A stretch of 9,833 nucleotides of DNA. It comes from Comamonadaceae bacterium (GTDB lineage Bacteria; Pseudomonadota; Gammaproteobacteria; Burkholderiales; Burkholderiaceae_C). Numbering within the stretch: the first letter of the stretch is position 1; every line of letters begins with the position of its first letter. Location: positions 1 through 9,833 of the forward strand of contig CANHGF010000063.1 in NCBI GenBank assembly GCA_947460065.1, written 5' to 3'. A model generated the notes under the pieces. It was not told where the DNA came from. It ran no database searches and was given only the letters and a program-made list of their open reading frames with translations. A program made the translations under genes and the position numbers. Below, one piece after another: positions 1-5,800 of this stretch.

Positions 1-145
1 CGGCGCATGATCAGCCGCAGCATCGTTCAGGGCGTATCGAGCAAGGGCGCACGGGTGGGCACTGCGCCGCTCGTGTCCCCCGCCTCGGCTGGCGCCTCGG
101 CTCCTCCTTAACCTCGCTTCGCAGCGCCCACCCGCACGCCCTCGG
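1..145. repeat. Long direct repeat, copy 1 (offset 306 bp from copy 2)
   Basis: This stretch recurs at 307-451. By eye the two copies differ at only two positions (120/426 C to T and 124/430 G to A). Similarity stops right after CCTCGG at 145/451. The left limit is unknown because the copy starts at the window edge. No convincing protein is encoded on either strand, although short frames stay open by chance at this GC content. Together with the segment 146-306 it looks like one period of a roughly 306-bp tandem duplication, or two insertions of a dispersed intergenic element. Confidence 0.9.
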
Positions 146-189
146 GTGATGGCAGCGCCCCGCCCTATGCTCAGATGCGGGGTGAGCCG

Positions 190-289
190 GTGGGAGCAGT
201 GTTTAGGCGTAGTCTGTGGGAGCCAGGCTCTCACCGTAGAGGCTCGGTGAGTCTGTGGGAGCAGTGTTTAGGCGCAGTCTGTGGGAGCC
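190..289. repeat. Short direct repeats (190-224 and 255-289) with GTGGGAGC core
   Basis: A 35-bp segment at 190-224 recurs at 255-289 with one difference (T210 versus C275). Each unit starts and ends with GTGGGAGC, so this octamer appears four times (190, 217, 255, 281). The octamer followed by a GC-rich palindrome resembles the head of REP-type elements of gamma- and betaproteobacteria. This resemblance is from memory and was not searched. Confidence 0.75.
230..251. repeat. Inverted repeat / hairpin CTCACCG...CGGTGAG
   Basis: CTCACCG at 230-236 is the exact reverse complement of CGGTGAG at 245-251, with an 8-nt loop. It lies between the two 35-bp repeat units. Related GGTGAGC and GCTCACC words occur at 181-187, 686-692 and 718-724. 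No T-run follows, so it is not a convincing terminator. Confidence 0.5.
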
Positions 290-306
290 GCGCCCTCGCG
301 GCGATG
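280..306. repeat. REP-like palindrome
   Basis: A GTGGGAGC head (281-288) leads into a perfect 6-bp stem, GCCGCG (287-292) and CGCGGC (297-302), closed by a CCCT loop. It directly abuts copy 2 of the long repeat. Head plus GC stem-loop is the layout of REP elements mobilised by RAYT transposases. No RAYT gene is visible in the window. Confidence 0.5.
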
Positions 307-451
307 CGGCGCATGATCAGCCGCAGCATCGTTCAGGGCGTATCGAGCAAGGGCGCACGGGTGGGCACTGCGCCGCTCGTGTCCCCCGCCTCGGCTGGCG
401 CCTCGGCTCCTCCTTAACCTCGCTTTGCAACGCCCACCCGCACGCCCTCGG
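307..451. repeat. Long direct repeat, copy 2
   Basis: Second copy of the repeat at 1-145, with two mismatches by eye. Its right end (CCTCGG, 446-451) is followed about 15 bp later by the remnant of a DJ-1/PfpI gene, so the repeat sits at or near the break point of that gene. That position fits an insertion or recombination event that removed the 5' part of the gene. Confidence 0.9.
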
Positions 452-467
452 AGTTGAAATCCATTGA

Positions 468-659
468 AAGACGTCGATTTTGGTTAAGGGCGTGAACTTG
501 ACTGGCTTCAAAAACGCCGAAGACAGCGAGATTGAGCTGCTGCATCCCTTGCTGTTCTCGCTGGAAGACGAGTCCAATGGCAGTGGCGCCAAGTATGTGC
601 CCAAAGCCAACCGGGAAGCCAATGTGGTCGGCCGTCCCCCTGGCTCAAGCCCTGGTTGA
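468..659 (+). pseudogene. 3' remnant of a DJ-1/PfpI family (type 1 glutamine amidotransferase-like) gene
   Basis: The frame opens after a stop at 465-467 and runs to TGA at 657-659 without a plausible start codon or ribosome binding site. The translation contains VKGVNLTGFKNAED, then LLHPLLFSLEDES, GAKYV, ANREANVV and finally GRPPGSSPG. This order matches the C-terminal quarter of DJ-1/PfpI proteins, whose usual end is close to VxGxxxTGFxNxEE, PFxLEDxL, GAxY, VVVDGxLITGQNPGSS. The DG-LITGQ part seems to be missing or scrambled, so even the preserved end is damaged. The nucleophile-elbow cysteine region, which lies further upstream in the family, is absent. About three quarters of the usual length of roughly 220-230 residues is lost, apparently at the edge of the 145-bp repeat. 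The assignment is from memory of the family pattern and is moderately sure. Confidence 0.55.
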
Positions 660-685
660 GCGCTTGAGAGCCTGATTAGGCAACC

Positions 686-724
686 GGTGAGCGGGGCAGT
701 CACGGCCCCACCCACCGGCTCACC
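686..724. repeat. Imperfect inverted repeat (possible terminator-like hairpin)
   Basis: GGTGAGC (686-692) pairs with GCTCACC (718-724), and an inner GGGGC (693-697) pairs with GCCCC (705-709). A 7-nt loop and an unpaired stretch (710-717) on one side complete the structure. It follows the stop of the PfpI remnant by about 27 nt, as a terminator would, but there is no T-tract. It may also be another member of the GGTGAGC repeat family seen at 181-251. Confidence 0.35.
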
Positions 725-765
725 GAGGGTGCAGAACGACAATTGCTGCAAAAATGTGAGGGTAG

Positions 766-1020
766 GGTCCAGCCACCTTACGCGACTACACCCCGTTTAG
801 CCCCGCCGCCGAACGCATCGCCGACGCCGCCGAGGCATTGATCACGCACCAGGGCTTCAACGGCTTTTCCTACGAAGGCATCGCCCAGGCGCTGGCCATG
901 CCGCTGCTCAGTGCGCTCGCAGGGGCGATGATTACGGGCGCAGCCGGCCCGATGCCGATGCATCGGCCCAGACTCTGCAGGAAGTGCGGCAGTCCATGGT
1001 GCAGACCGCGTGTAAGGTAA
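766..1020 (+). pseudogene. N-terminal remnant of a TetR/AcrR-family transcriptional regulator
   Basis: The frame is open from 766 (after a TAG at 763-765) to TAA at 1018-1020. There is no ATG before the conserved part; a TTG at 838 lies inside it. From 778 it reads LRDYTPFSPAAERIADAAEA, then LITHQGFNGFSYEGIAQAL. This is the first two helices of the TetR N-terminal DNA-binding domain (pattern RIxDAAxxLxxxxGFxxxSxxxIA). After about 901 the similarity stops: the recognition helix, normally with xxxSIHHHFxxK, is missing, and the rest of the frame is low-quality sequence rich in Pro, Arg and Cys. The ligand-binding domain of about 130 residues is gone. Start and core are both lost, so no functional regulator is expected. 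It stands upstream of the amine oxidase gene in the same direction and may once have regulated a neighbour. Confidence 0.6.
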
Positions 1021-1100
1021 GCCAGCAAGCCACACCTGCGCCTCGCAGGCCCGAGGGCGCCGGCGCCGCCCTGATCGAGCCGGCCGACCTGGTCGCATGA
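921..1100 (+). pseudogene. Frame-shifted coding remnant downstream of the TetR fragment, unidentified
   Basis: In a different frame from the TetR fragment, an open stretch reads DADASAQTLQEVRQSMVQTACKV-like sequence (about 951-1019), continues through a Pro/Ala-rich part, and ends with LIEPADLVA before TGA at 1098-1100. Codon third positions are mainly G or C, as in the real genes, so it may be old coding sequence. It could be the C-terminal end of the same TetR regulator after an internal deletion, or a piece of another gene. I do not recognise it. It has no own start signal. Confidence 0.3.
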
Positions 1101-1140
1101 GTTGGATGTTGGCCCGATGGGGACCTGAACGGAGCTTGGT

Positions 1141-2256
1141 ATGTCTCATCCTGTGGTTGTGATTGGCGCGGGCCTCAGCGGCCTGTACGCCAGCGATTTA
1201 CTGGCTCAGGCGGGCCGGCCGGTGTTGCTGATCGAGGCCCGCGAGCGCCTTGGCGGGCGGGTGCTCAGCCAAGGTCTGCCGCAAGGCAGTCACCGCGTCG
1301 ATCTGGGCCCGTCCTGGTTCTGGCCGGGCATGAACCCGCGCGTCGAGCGCTTGAGCGCCGAGCTAGGCTTGGGCGTCTACCCTCAGCACAGCCGGGGCGC
1401 CACTGCCCTGGAAGGTCCAGATGGCCAGGTACACCGCCAGTCCACCTGGGCGCAAAGCCCCTCGTCCTACCGGATCGAGGGCGGCACCCAAAGCCTGATC
1501 GACAAGCTGCAGCAGCGCATCGCCGGCAAGGCCCACCTCAAGACCGGTACCCGCCTGCTGGGCATGAAGTTGCGCCCGCATGCGCTCGAGCTCGATCTGC
1601 AAGACGCTAGCGGCCGCTGGGTACAGCTGGCCGCGCAGGTGGTGCTGACCCTGCCGCCGCGGCTGACCGCGCAAGACATTGCCTTCGAGCCGGCCTGGCC
1701 CGACACCCTGCTCAGGGACATGCGCCAGACCCCGACCTGGATGGCGGGGCAGGCCAAGTTTGCCGCCATCTACCCGAGTGCCTTCTGGCGCGAAGCGGGC
1801 TGGTCGGGCGGCGGCATGAGCCACCGTGGCCCCATGGTTGAAATCCACGACGCATCGGATGCCAGCGGCCAGGTGGCCGCTCTGTTCGGCTTTGTGGGCG
1901 CCTCGCCCGCCTACCGCAGCGGCATCGGCCCGGATCAATTGGCCCAACAAGCGCTGGCTCAGCTGGTGCGCATGTTTGGCCCGCCGGCGGCAACGCCACT
2001 GTGGAGCGGCGTGCAGGATTGGGCGCAGGAGCCGCTGACCGCCAGCGCCGCCGACCAGCAGCCCCTGGCCTACCACCCGGTGTACGGCGACCCGGTACTG
2101 CCTAGCGACTGGAGCGAGCGCCTCTGGCTGGCCGGCACCGAGCGCTCGGCCAACTATGGCGGCTATCTCGAGGGCGCGCTGGAGTCGGCGGAGGAAGCGG
2201 TCAAGGGCCTTGCAGCGCGCTGGCCGCAGCCGGCCGTCCTGACTGAAACCACTTGA
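1141..2256 (+). CDS. FAD-dependent amine oxidase-like protein (flavin monoamine oxidase family)
   Basis: This 371-residue protein belongs to the flavin amine oxidase superfamily, which oxidises amines or C-N/C-C bonds with FAD; the substrate here is unknown. The N-terminus carries the dinucleotide-binding fold VVVIGAGLSGLY with GxGxxG at residues 9-14, the ribose-binding acid E32 in LLIEARERLGGRV, and the following RxGGR motif (R36-R40). The C-terminus has the second FAD-contacting motif, GTERS (332-336) followed by YGGYLEGALESAEEA (339 onward), typical of monoamine oxidases. At 371 residues it is shorter than classical monoamine oxidases (about 450-520), so the substrate domain is compact. 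No signal peptide is seen, so it should be cytoplasmic. The start ATG has GGAG at 1131-1134, 6 nt upstream. It is followed after 11 nt by the cupin gene, suggesting cotranscription. Family assignment is firm; calling it a true amine oxidase is not. Confidence 0.85.
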   Translation: MSHPVVVIGAGLSGLYASDLLAQAGRPVLLIEARERLGGRVLSQGLPQGSHRVDLGPSWFWPGMNPRVERLSAELGLGVYPQHSRGATALEGPDGQVHRQSTWAQSPSSYRIEGGTQSLIDKLQQRIAGKAHLKTGTRLLGMKLRPHALELDLQDASGRWVQLAAQVVLTLPPRLTAQDIAFEPAWPDTLLRDMRQTPTWMAGQAKFAAIYPSAFWREAGWSGGGMSHRGPMVEIHDASDASGQVAALFGFVGASPAYRSGIGPDQLAQQALAQLVRMFGPPAATPLWSGVQDWAQEPLTASAADQQPLAYHPVYGDPVLPSDWSERLWLAGTERSANYGGYLEGALESAEEAVKGLAARWPQPAVLTETT

Positions 2257-2261
2257 AGGAG
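2256..2261 (+). promoter_or_regulatory. Shine-Dalgarno AAGGAG that sets the GTG start of the cupin gene
   Basis: AAGGAG at 2256-2261 begins on the last base of the amine oxidase stop codon (2254-2256) and is 6 nt before GTG at 2268. This spacing favours GTG 2268 over the in-frame TTG at 2253, which would overlap the upstream stop and have no binding site. The arrangement suggests translational coupling. Confidence 0.7.
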
Positions 2262-2267
2262 AAGTTC

Positions 2268-2957
2268 GTGAAACTCAATGCCGATCTCACGGAACGCGCC
2301 AGCGTCCATGCGGCGCAGTTGCCCTGGCAGGCCTCGCCGATCGCCGGCGTCGAGCGGCGCATGCTGCACCGCGTCGGCGCCGAGGTGGCGCAGGCCAGCA
2401 CCATCGTGCGCTATGCGTCAGGCAGCCGCTTTAGCGCGCACACGCACACCGGGGGCGAAGAATTTCTGGTGCTCGAAGGCGTGTTCCAGGACGAGCATGG
2501 TGACTACCCGGCCGGCAGCTACATCCGCAACCCCCCGCAGTCGCGGCACACCCCCGGCTCGGCGCCCGGCACCACCCTCTTCGTCAAGCTCTGGCAGTTC
2601 GACCTGCAAGACCGCACCCATGTCCGGCTGCATGCCGACAAGCTCGCCCGGGTGAGCGACGCCACGCGGCCGGGCGTGCAGGTCTCGCCGCTGTTCAAGG
2701 ACGCGCATGAAGATGTGCGCTTGGAGTTTTGGGCTGCCGGCGCCCGGGTGGAGCTGCCATTGCCCGAGGGCGGGGAATTTTTGCTGCTCGAAGGCCAGTT
2801 CCAGGAAGGCGGCGAGCGCTTTGAGCCGCAGTCCTGGCTGCGCCTGCCGCGCGCAAGTCGCCTGCAGGCCGATATCGGCGCGCAAGGCGCCAAGGTCTGG
2901 GCCAAGCTGGGCCACCTGGGGCACCTGGCCCAATTGAAGCCGCCCGGCGCTGCCTGA
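2268..2957 (+). CDS. Two-lobed ChrR-like cupin domain protein
   Basis: This 229-residue protein (GTG start) resembles the cupin part of ChrR, the anti-sigma factor of the singlet-oxygen response. The first cupin (about residues 20-111) keeps the likely metal ligands of the family: H58 and H60 in SAHTHTGGEEFLVLEG, E64, and H94 in NPPQSRHTP, with the glycine-rich G-x-Y/F-x-x-G turn between. The second half (about 137-222) repeats the fold, with EFLLLEGQFQ and a PQSWLRLP strand. Its first-strand histidines are replaced (LPLPEGG, residues 163-169) and the last one is an arginine (R198), so it is probably metal-free. The N-terminal zinc-binding anti-sigma domain of ChrR is absent and no sigma factor gene is nearby, so it should not be called an anti-sigma factor. 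It may be a small-molecule or redox-related partner of the amine oxidase-like protein just upstream; that is inference. Confidence 0.8.
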   Translation: MKLNADLTERASVHAAQLPWQASPIAGVERRMLHRVGAEVAQASTIVRYASGSRFSAHTHTGGEEFLVLEGVFQDEHGDYPAGSYIRNPPQSRHTPGSAPGTTLFVKLWQFDLQDRTHVRLHADKLARVSDATRPGVQVSPLFKDAHEDVRLEFWAAGARVELPLPEGGEFLLLEGQFQEGGERFEPQSWLRLPRASRLQADIGAQGAKVWAKLGHLGHLAQLKPPGAA

Positions 2958-2976
2958 GTCTGCTCAAAGGACTACC

Positions 2977-3015
2977 ATGACACGCCTTAGCGACGAGCGT
3001 GGCCTGTCCGACTGA
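2977..3015 (+). CDS. Possible 12-codon mini-ORF or leader upstream of the tehA-like gene
   Basis: ATG at 2977 opens MTRLSDERGLSD and stops at 3013-3015. An AAAGGA at 2966-2971 lies 5 nt before it, so it has a believable translation start. It fills part of the 96-nt gap between the cupin gene and the tehA-like gene. It might be the stub of a deleted gene, a leader peptide or chance. Length alone gives no support and there is no recognisable motif. Confidence 0.2.
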   Translation: MTRLSDERGLSD

Positions 3016-3053
3016 CCCTGTATTGAGCGCGCCCAGCAGCGCGGGAGCCATTG

Positions 3054-4097
3054 ATGACGCAAGAGCGCAAGTACATCCCGGTTTCGTTTTTCGGCATGGC
3101 CGTTGGCGCTCTGGCCTGGGGCCACGCCTGGCGGGTGGCCACACAGGTCTGGCCGCTGCCGCCGGTGCTGGCCCAGTTGGCGGCCGCTGTGGGCCTGCTC
3201 ATCTGGCTGACAGTCTTGCTCGCCTATGGCCTGAAGTGGTGGCAGCAGCGGCAGGCGGCGCGGCTAGAGCTTGACCATCCGGTGATGTCGGCCATGGCCG
3301 CGCTTGGTCCGGTCTCGACCCTGCTCGCAGCCATGACCTTGCAGCCTTGGGTGCCTGAGCTTGCCTGGGCCCTGTTTGGCCTGGCGCTGGGCGCACAGCT
3401 GTTGCTGGGGCTCTGGCTGGTCAGTCGCTTCTGGCAGGGCGGGCGCGCAGCCGAGACCATCAATGCCTCGGTTTACTTGCCGGCCGTCGCGCAAAATTTC
3501 GTGGCGGCGACTGCGTCGGCCTCCCTGGGCTGGACCACTCTGGGCGCCCTGTTTTTCGGCGCGGGCGTGTTCTCCTGGCTGGCGCTGCAGCCCCTGGTCT
3601 TGGGGCGCGCCGCCACCCTGGCGCCCTTGGCAGCGGCGCAGCGGCCCTTGCAGGGCATAGAGCTCGCGCCACCGGTGGTCGGCGGCCTGAGCTACCTCGC
3701 GCTGACGTCGGGCCCGCCCGATCTGTTGGCCAAGATGCTGCTGGGCTATGGCCTGTACCAGGGCTTGTTGGCCCTGCGCTTGTCGCCCTGGACGCGGCAG
3801 GCTGGTTTTGCGCCCACCTATTGGGCCTTTAGCTTCGGCGTCATGGCGCTGGCCACCATGGCCCTGCGTTTTCTCGAGCGCGCGCCCCAGGAACAGCTCT
3901 GGCAGTATCTGGCGCCTCTTGCCTTTGCGGTGGCCAATGGGGTGATGGCGCTGCTGCTGTGGCACACCGCTGCCCTGGCCCGCCAGGGCCGACTGCTGCC
4001 CGCTGCCGCAGCGCCAGCCAGTGGCGCAACAAGTGTCGGGTCTGGTGGCGGATCTGGTGGCGGGTCGGGCGCAGGGCCTGGCGGCGGACCGTTATGA
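3054..4097 (+). CDS. TehA/SLAC1-family membrane channel (C4-dicarboxylate/tellurite-resistance type)
   Basis: The 347-residue protein opens with IPVSFFGMAVGALAWGHAWR, the usual first helix of TehA/SLAC1 proteins (pattern VSFFGMxxGxxALGxAWR). Roughly ten hydrophobic segments follow up to about residue 305, the number expected for this homotrimer-forming inner-membrane anion channel. Family members include E. coli TehA and plant SLAC1; tellurite resistance is an overexpression effect, and the natural substrate here is unknown. The start is ATG 3054 with CGGGAG at 3042-3047, preferred over TTG 3051. The last 30 or so residues are unusual: after LLPAAAAPASGATSV comes a Gly/Ser/Pro tail coded by a 12-bp tandem repeat. 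The stop overlaps the 3' end of the convergent membrane-protein gene by 6 bp, so no terminator fits between them. It shares direction with the amine oxidase and cupin genes but is 96 nt away, so cotranscription is likely but not certain. Confidence 0.85.
   Translation: MTQERKYIPVSFFGMAVGALAWGHAWRVATQVWPLPPVLAQLAAAVGLLIWLTVLLAYGLKWWQQRQAARLELDHPVMSAMAALGPVSTLLAAMTLQPWVPELAWALFGLALGAQLLLGLWLVSRFWQGGRAAETINASVYLPAVAQNFVAATASASLGWTTLGALFFGAGVFSWLALQPLVLGRAATLAPLAAAQRPLQGIELAPPVVGGLSYLALTSGPPDLLAKMLLGYGLYQGLLALRLSPWTRQAGFAPTYWAFSFGVMALATMALRFLERAPQEQLWQYLAPLAFAVANGVMALLLWHTAALARQGRLLPAAAAPASGATSVGSGGGSGGGSGAGPGGGPL
4041..4088 (+). repeat. 12-bp tandem repeat (4 degenerate units) coding the Gly/Ser tail of the TehA-like protein
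   Basis: The units at 4041-4052, 4053-4064, 4065-4076 and 4077-4088 follow the pattern TCTGGTGGCGGA. The first two differ by one base and the last two are more diverged. In the channel frame they encode SGGG SGGG SGAG PGGG-like units. In the next frame they read LVAD LVAG RAQG LAAD without stops. Confidence 0.7.
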
Positions 4098-5105
4098 GGC
4101 GCTGGTACGGATGCTGCGGCCTTGGCCGCTGAGGACGGCCAGCAGCAAGGCCAGCAGCAGGGCCAGGCGCAGTGCATCGGGGCCCCAGGTAGCGCTCCAG
4201 TGGCCCACCGACAGCAGCAGGACGCAGCCCGCCAGCGCCCATGCGCCTGAGTTGGCCCGCTCGCGTGCGCTCAGGGCCGAGCCGGCGGCCACCAGCGCGG
4301 CGGCCGCCAACATGGCCTCAGCGCTGCCCTGCAGACACAAGAGCGCTGCGCCCGCCCAGGCCCAGGCCGGCCTGATCGAGCGCAGCCCCAAACCAGCAAG
4401 GCGGCAGGCCAGCCAGGCCCCGAGCACCATGGCGCACAGATGCAGGGTGAGTGACTGCGAGCTGTTCCAGCCCTGACTGGCACACCACCAGCCCATGGGC
4501 AGCAGGCTGCCCATCATCAGACCCATGGCTGGGTCGGGCCGCTCCATGGCCTGTGCCCATCGGTCGGCCGGCGCGCGTGCGCCGGGCCTTGCCAAGCAGG
4601 GCGCGAGCAGCAGCAGTGCGCACAGCAGTGGCCAGCGCGCTTGCCAGAGTTCGGGGCTGGCGGCCAAACCGGCGGCCAGCAGCAGCCCGCCCAGCAGGCC
4701 CAGCCAGCCCTCAGAGCGCAGCCTCGGGTGGCTTTGCCCCAGTCCTGGTAGCCTGCACAGCCAAGCCCAGGCCAGGATATGCAGGCCCCAGCCCAGCAGA
4801 CCGGCTGCTGAGCGACCCATCTGCATGGCCAGCACCAGGCCCACGCAGGCGGCCAGCGCGGCCACCACCAGGGCAGCCGGCGCAGGCCGCGAGCGGGCCC
4901 GGGGCCACAGTGCCAGCAGGGCCCACCACAGCGCCACCCCGCCCAAACCGCCAAACCAGGACCACGACAGCATCATGCCCAGCTGCGCCTGCACCAACCA
5001 GCCCGCATGCAGCAGCGCCGAGCGGCCGCTGCCCAGGGCCAGCCGACTGAGCCTGCCGCTCAGGGTCGGCGCACTGTGGGGGGGTTCAGCCGCGACCGTA
5101 GCCAT
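4092..5105 (-). CDS. Multi-pass membrane protein of unknown function
   Basis: I do not recognise the family. With ATG at 5105 the product is 337 residues; an earlier ATG at 5132 would add nine residues and increase the overlap with the upstream gene from 20 to 47 bp. Neither start has a clear Shine-Dalgarno sequence, so translation probably depends on coupling to the upstream oxygenase gene, which stops at 5086. The sequence is rich in Leu, Ala and Trp and has about eight to ten hydrophobic stretches, for example LGMMLSWSWFGGLGGVALWW, ALVVAALAACVGLVLAM and LLGGLLLAAGLAA, with short Arg-rich loops. It contains no obvious catalytic motif, signal peptide or large soluble domain. It is the last gene of the minus-strand operon and overlaps the 3' end of the convergent tehA-like gene by 6 bp. 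Lack of stops over 1 kb and tight packing support it as real. Confidence 0.7.
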   Translation of the reverse strand: MATVAAEPPHSAPTLSGRLSRLALGSGRSALLHAGWLVQAQLGMMLSWSWFGGLGGVALWWALLALWPRARSRPAPAALVVAALAACVGLVLAMQMGRSAAGLLGWGLHILAWAWLCRLPGLGQSHPRLRSEGWLGLLGGLLLAAGLAASPELWQARWPLLCALLLLAPCLARPGARAPADRWAQAMERPDPAMGLMMGSLLPMGWWCASQGWNSSQSLTLHLCAMVLGAWLACRLAGLGLRSIRPAWAWAGAALLCLQGSAEAMLAAAALVAAGSALSARERANSGAWALAGCVLLLSVGHWSATWGPDALRLALLLALLLAVLSGQGRSIRTSAS

Positions 5106-5793
5106 GGCGCTGGTTACTGCCTTGCGCGGCATGCACGCTGGCGTTGAACGACACGATGATGCGGTCCTGCCGCCCTTCGTAAGGCATGGCCTGGTGCGCC
5201 AGCCAGGCCGGAAACACCACCAGCTGACCGGGGCGCGGCGCGATGTCCTGGTGCGGCTGCTGCAGGTAGGCCGAACCCAGGTCCATGTGCGCGCCGCCCA
5301 ACCGGTTGAAGTGCGGGCCGTAAAAGCGCGTCACGCCATTGAGCGCGCCAAAGACCTCGTGCGTGCAGCGCTGCGCGTCCTCGTCGACCTGCACGCAGTA
5401 CACGCCTGACCAGGAGCAGTTGCCATGGGTGTGGATGTCGTGGTGCACGCCGCGGTTGCTGATCTGGCACCAGACGCCTTCGAGCGCAATGTTGAAGGCC
5501 GGGCTTTGGCCGTGTTCATCGCGCCAGCCACCGTTGGCTGCGATCACCGTGTCGCGCAGGCCCTCGACGATGAAGCGCACCAGCGTCTGCCATTCGGGCA
5601 GGGTGATGCGCTGCAGAAGGTCGTCGCCGCTGGCAAAAAAATGCGGCTTACCGCCGTCCGTTTGCAGTGCGCGCATGGCGCCGAACACCCGCGCGAGCAC
5701 CTCGTTGGCCGCCTCGGCCTGCGGCCAGCGGTAAACGCCCAACGTGGTCGGCCATAGCTGGCGCTGCTCGCGCTCGGGGTTCGCAGAGTTCAT
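5086..5793 (-). CDS. TIGR02466-type putative 2OG-Fe(II) oxygenase
   Basis: This 235-residue protein matches the putative 2-oxoglutarate/Fe(II) oxygenase family TIGR02466 (Pfam 2OG-FeII_Oxy_5). The N-terminal part, QLWPTTLGVYRWP (residues 12-24), fits the usual xLFPTPV start. The core has HDIHTHGNCSWSGVYCV (118-134), where H121 and perhaps H123 are the proximal metal ligands. Later PGQLVVFPAWLAHQAMPYEG (188-207) supplies the distal H200, and R211 in RIIVSFN is the likely 2-oxoglutarate carboxylate ligand. The substrate is unknown for this family. It starts 7 nt after the MocA-like stop codon and runs into the membrane-protein gene, so it belongs to the same transcript. No strong Shine-Dalgarno is seen. 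The full length and intact core argue for an active enzyme. Linkage to Mo-cofactor maturation is not something I know from this family and may be incidental. Confidence 0.8.
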   Translation of the reverse strand: MNSANPEREQRQLWPTTLGVYRWPQAEAANEVLARVFGAMRALQTDGGKPHFFASGDDLLQRITLPEWQTLVRFIVEGLRDTVIAANGGWRDEHGQSPAFNIALEGVWCQISNRGVHHDIHTHGNCSWSGVYCVQVDEDAQRCTHEVFGALNGVTRFYGPHFNRLGGAHMDLGSAYLQQPHQDIAPRPGQLVVFPAWLAHQAMPYEGRQDRIIVSFNASVHAAQGSNQRHGYGRG

Positions 5794-5800
5794 GCGGGGT

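Noticed and set aside
686..724. Rho-independent terminator
   Set aside because: The stem is interrupted and no T-tract follows, so it is listed only as an inverted repeat.
317..751. Minus-strand open frame of 144 codons across the repeat and the PfpI remnant
   Set aside because: It runs antisense through two unrelated elements (repeat copy 2 and the PfpI fragment), matches no family I know, and is composed of Arg/Pro/Ser-rich sequence typical of chance frames in GC-rich DNA.
778..1149. Minus-strand open frame of 123 codons opposite the TetR remnant
   Set aside because: The TetR-like sequence on the plus strand explains the coding bias; the antisense product has no recognisable features.
2999..3274. 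Plus-strand open frame of 91 codons overlapping the start of the tehA-like gene
   Set aside because: It is out of frame with the well-supported TehA N-terminus and has no ribosome binding site or motif.
4041..4097. Gly/Ser tail considered as an engineered linker or construct scar
   Set aside because: Units are degenerate, codon use matches the surroundings and flanking sequence is continuous native-looking DNA, so a natural 12-bp repeat is the simpler reading.
4495..5409. Plus-strand open frame of 304 codons opposite the membrane protein and oxygenase genes
   Set aside because: It spans the junction of two minus-strand genes and has no coherent domain, so it is an antisense shadow.
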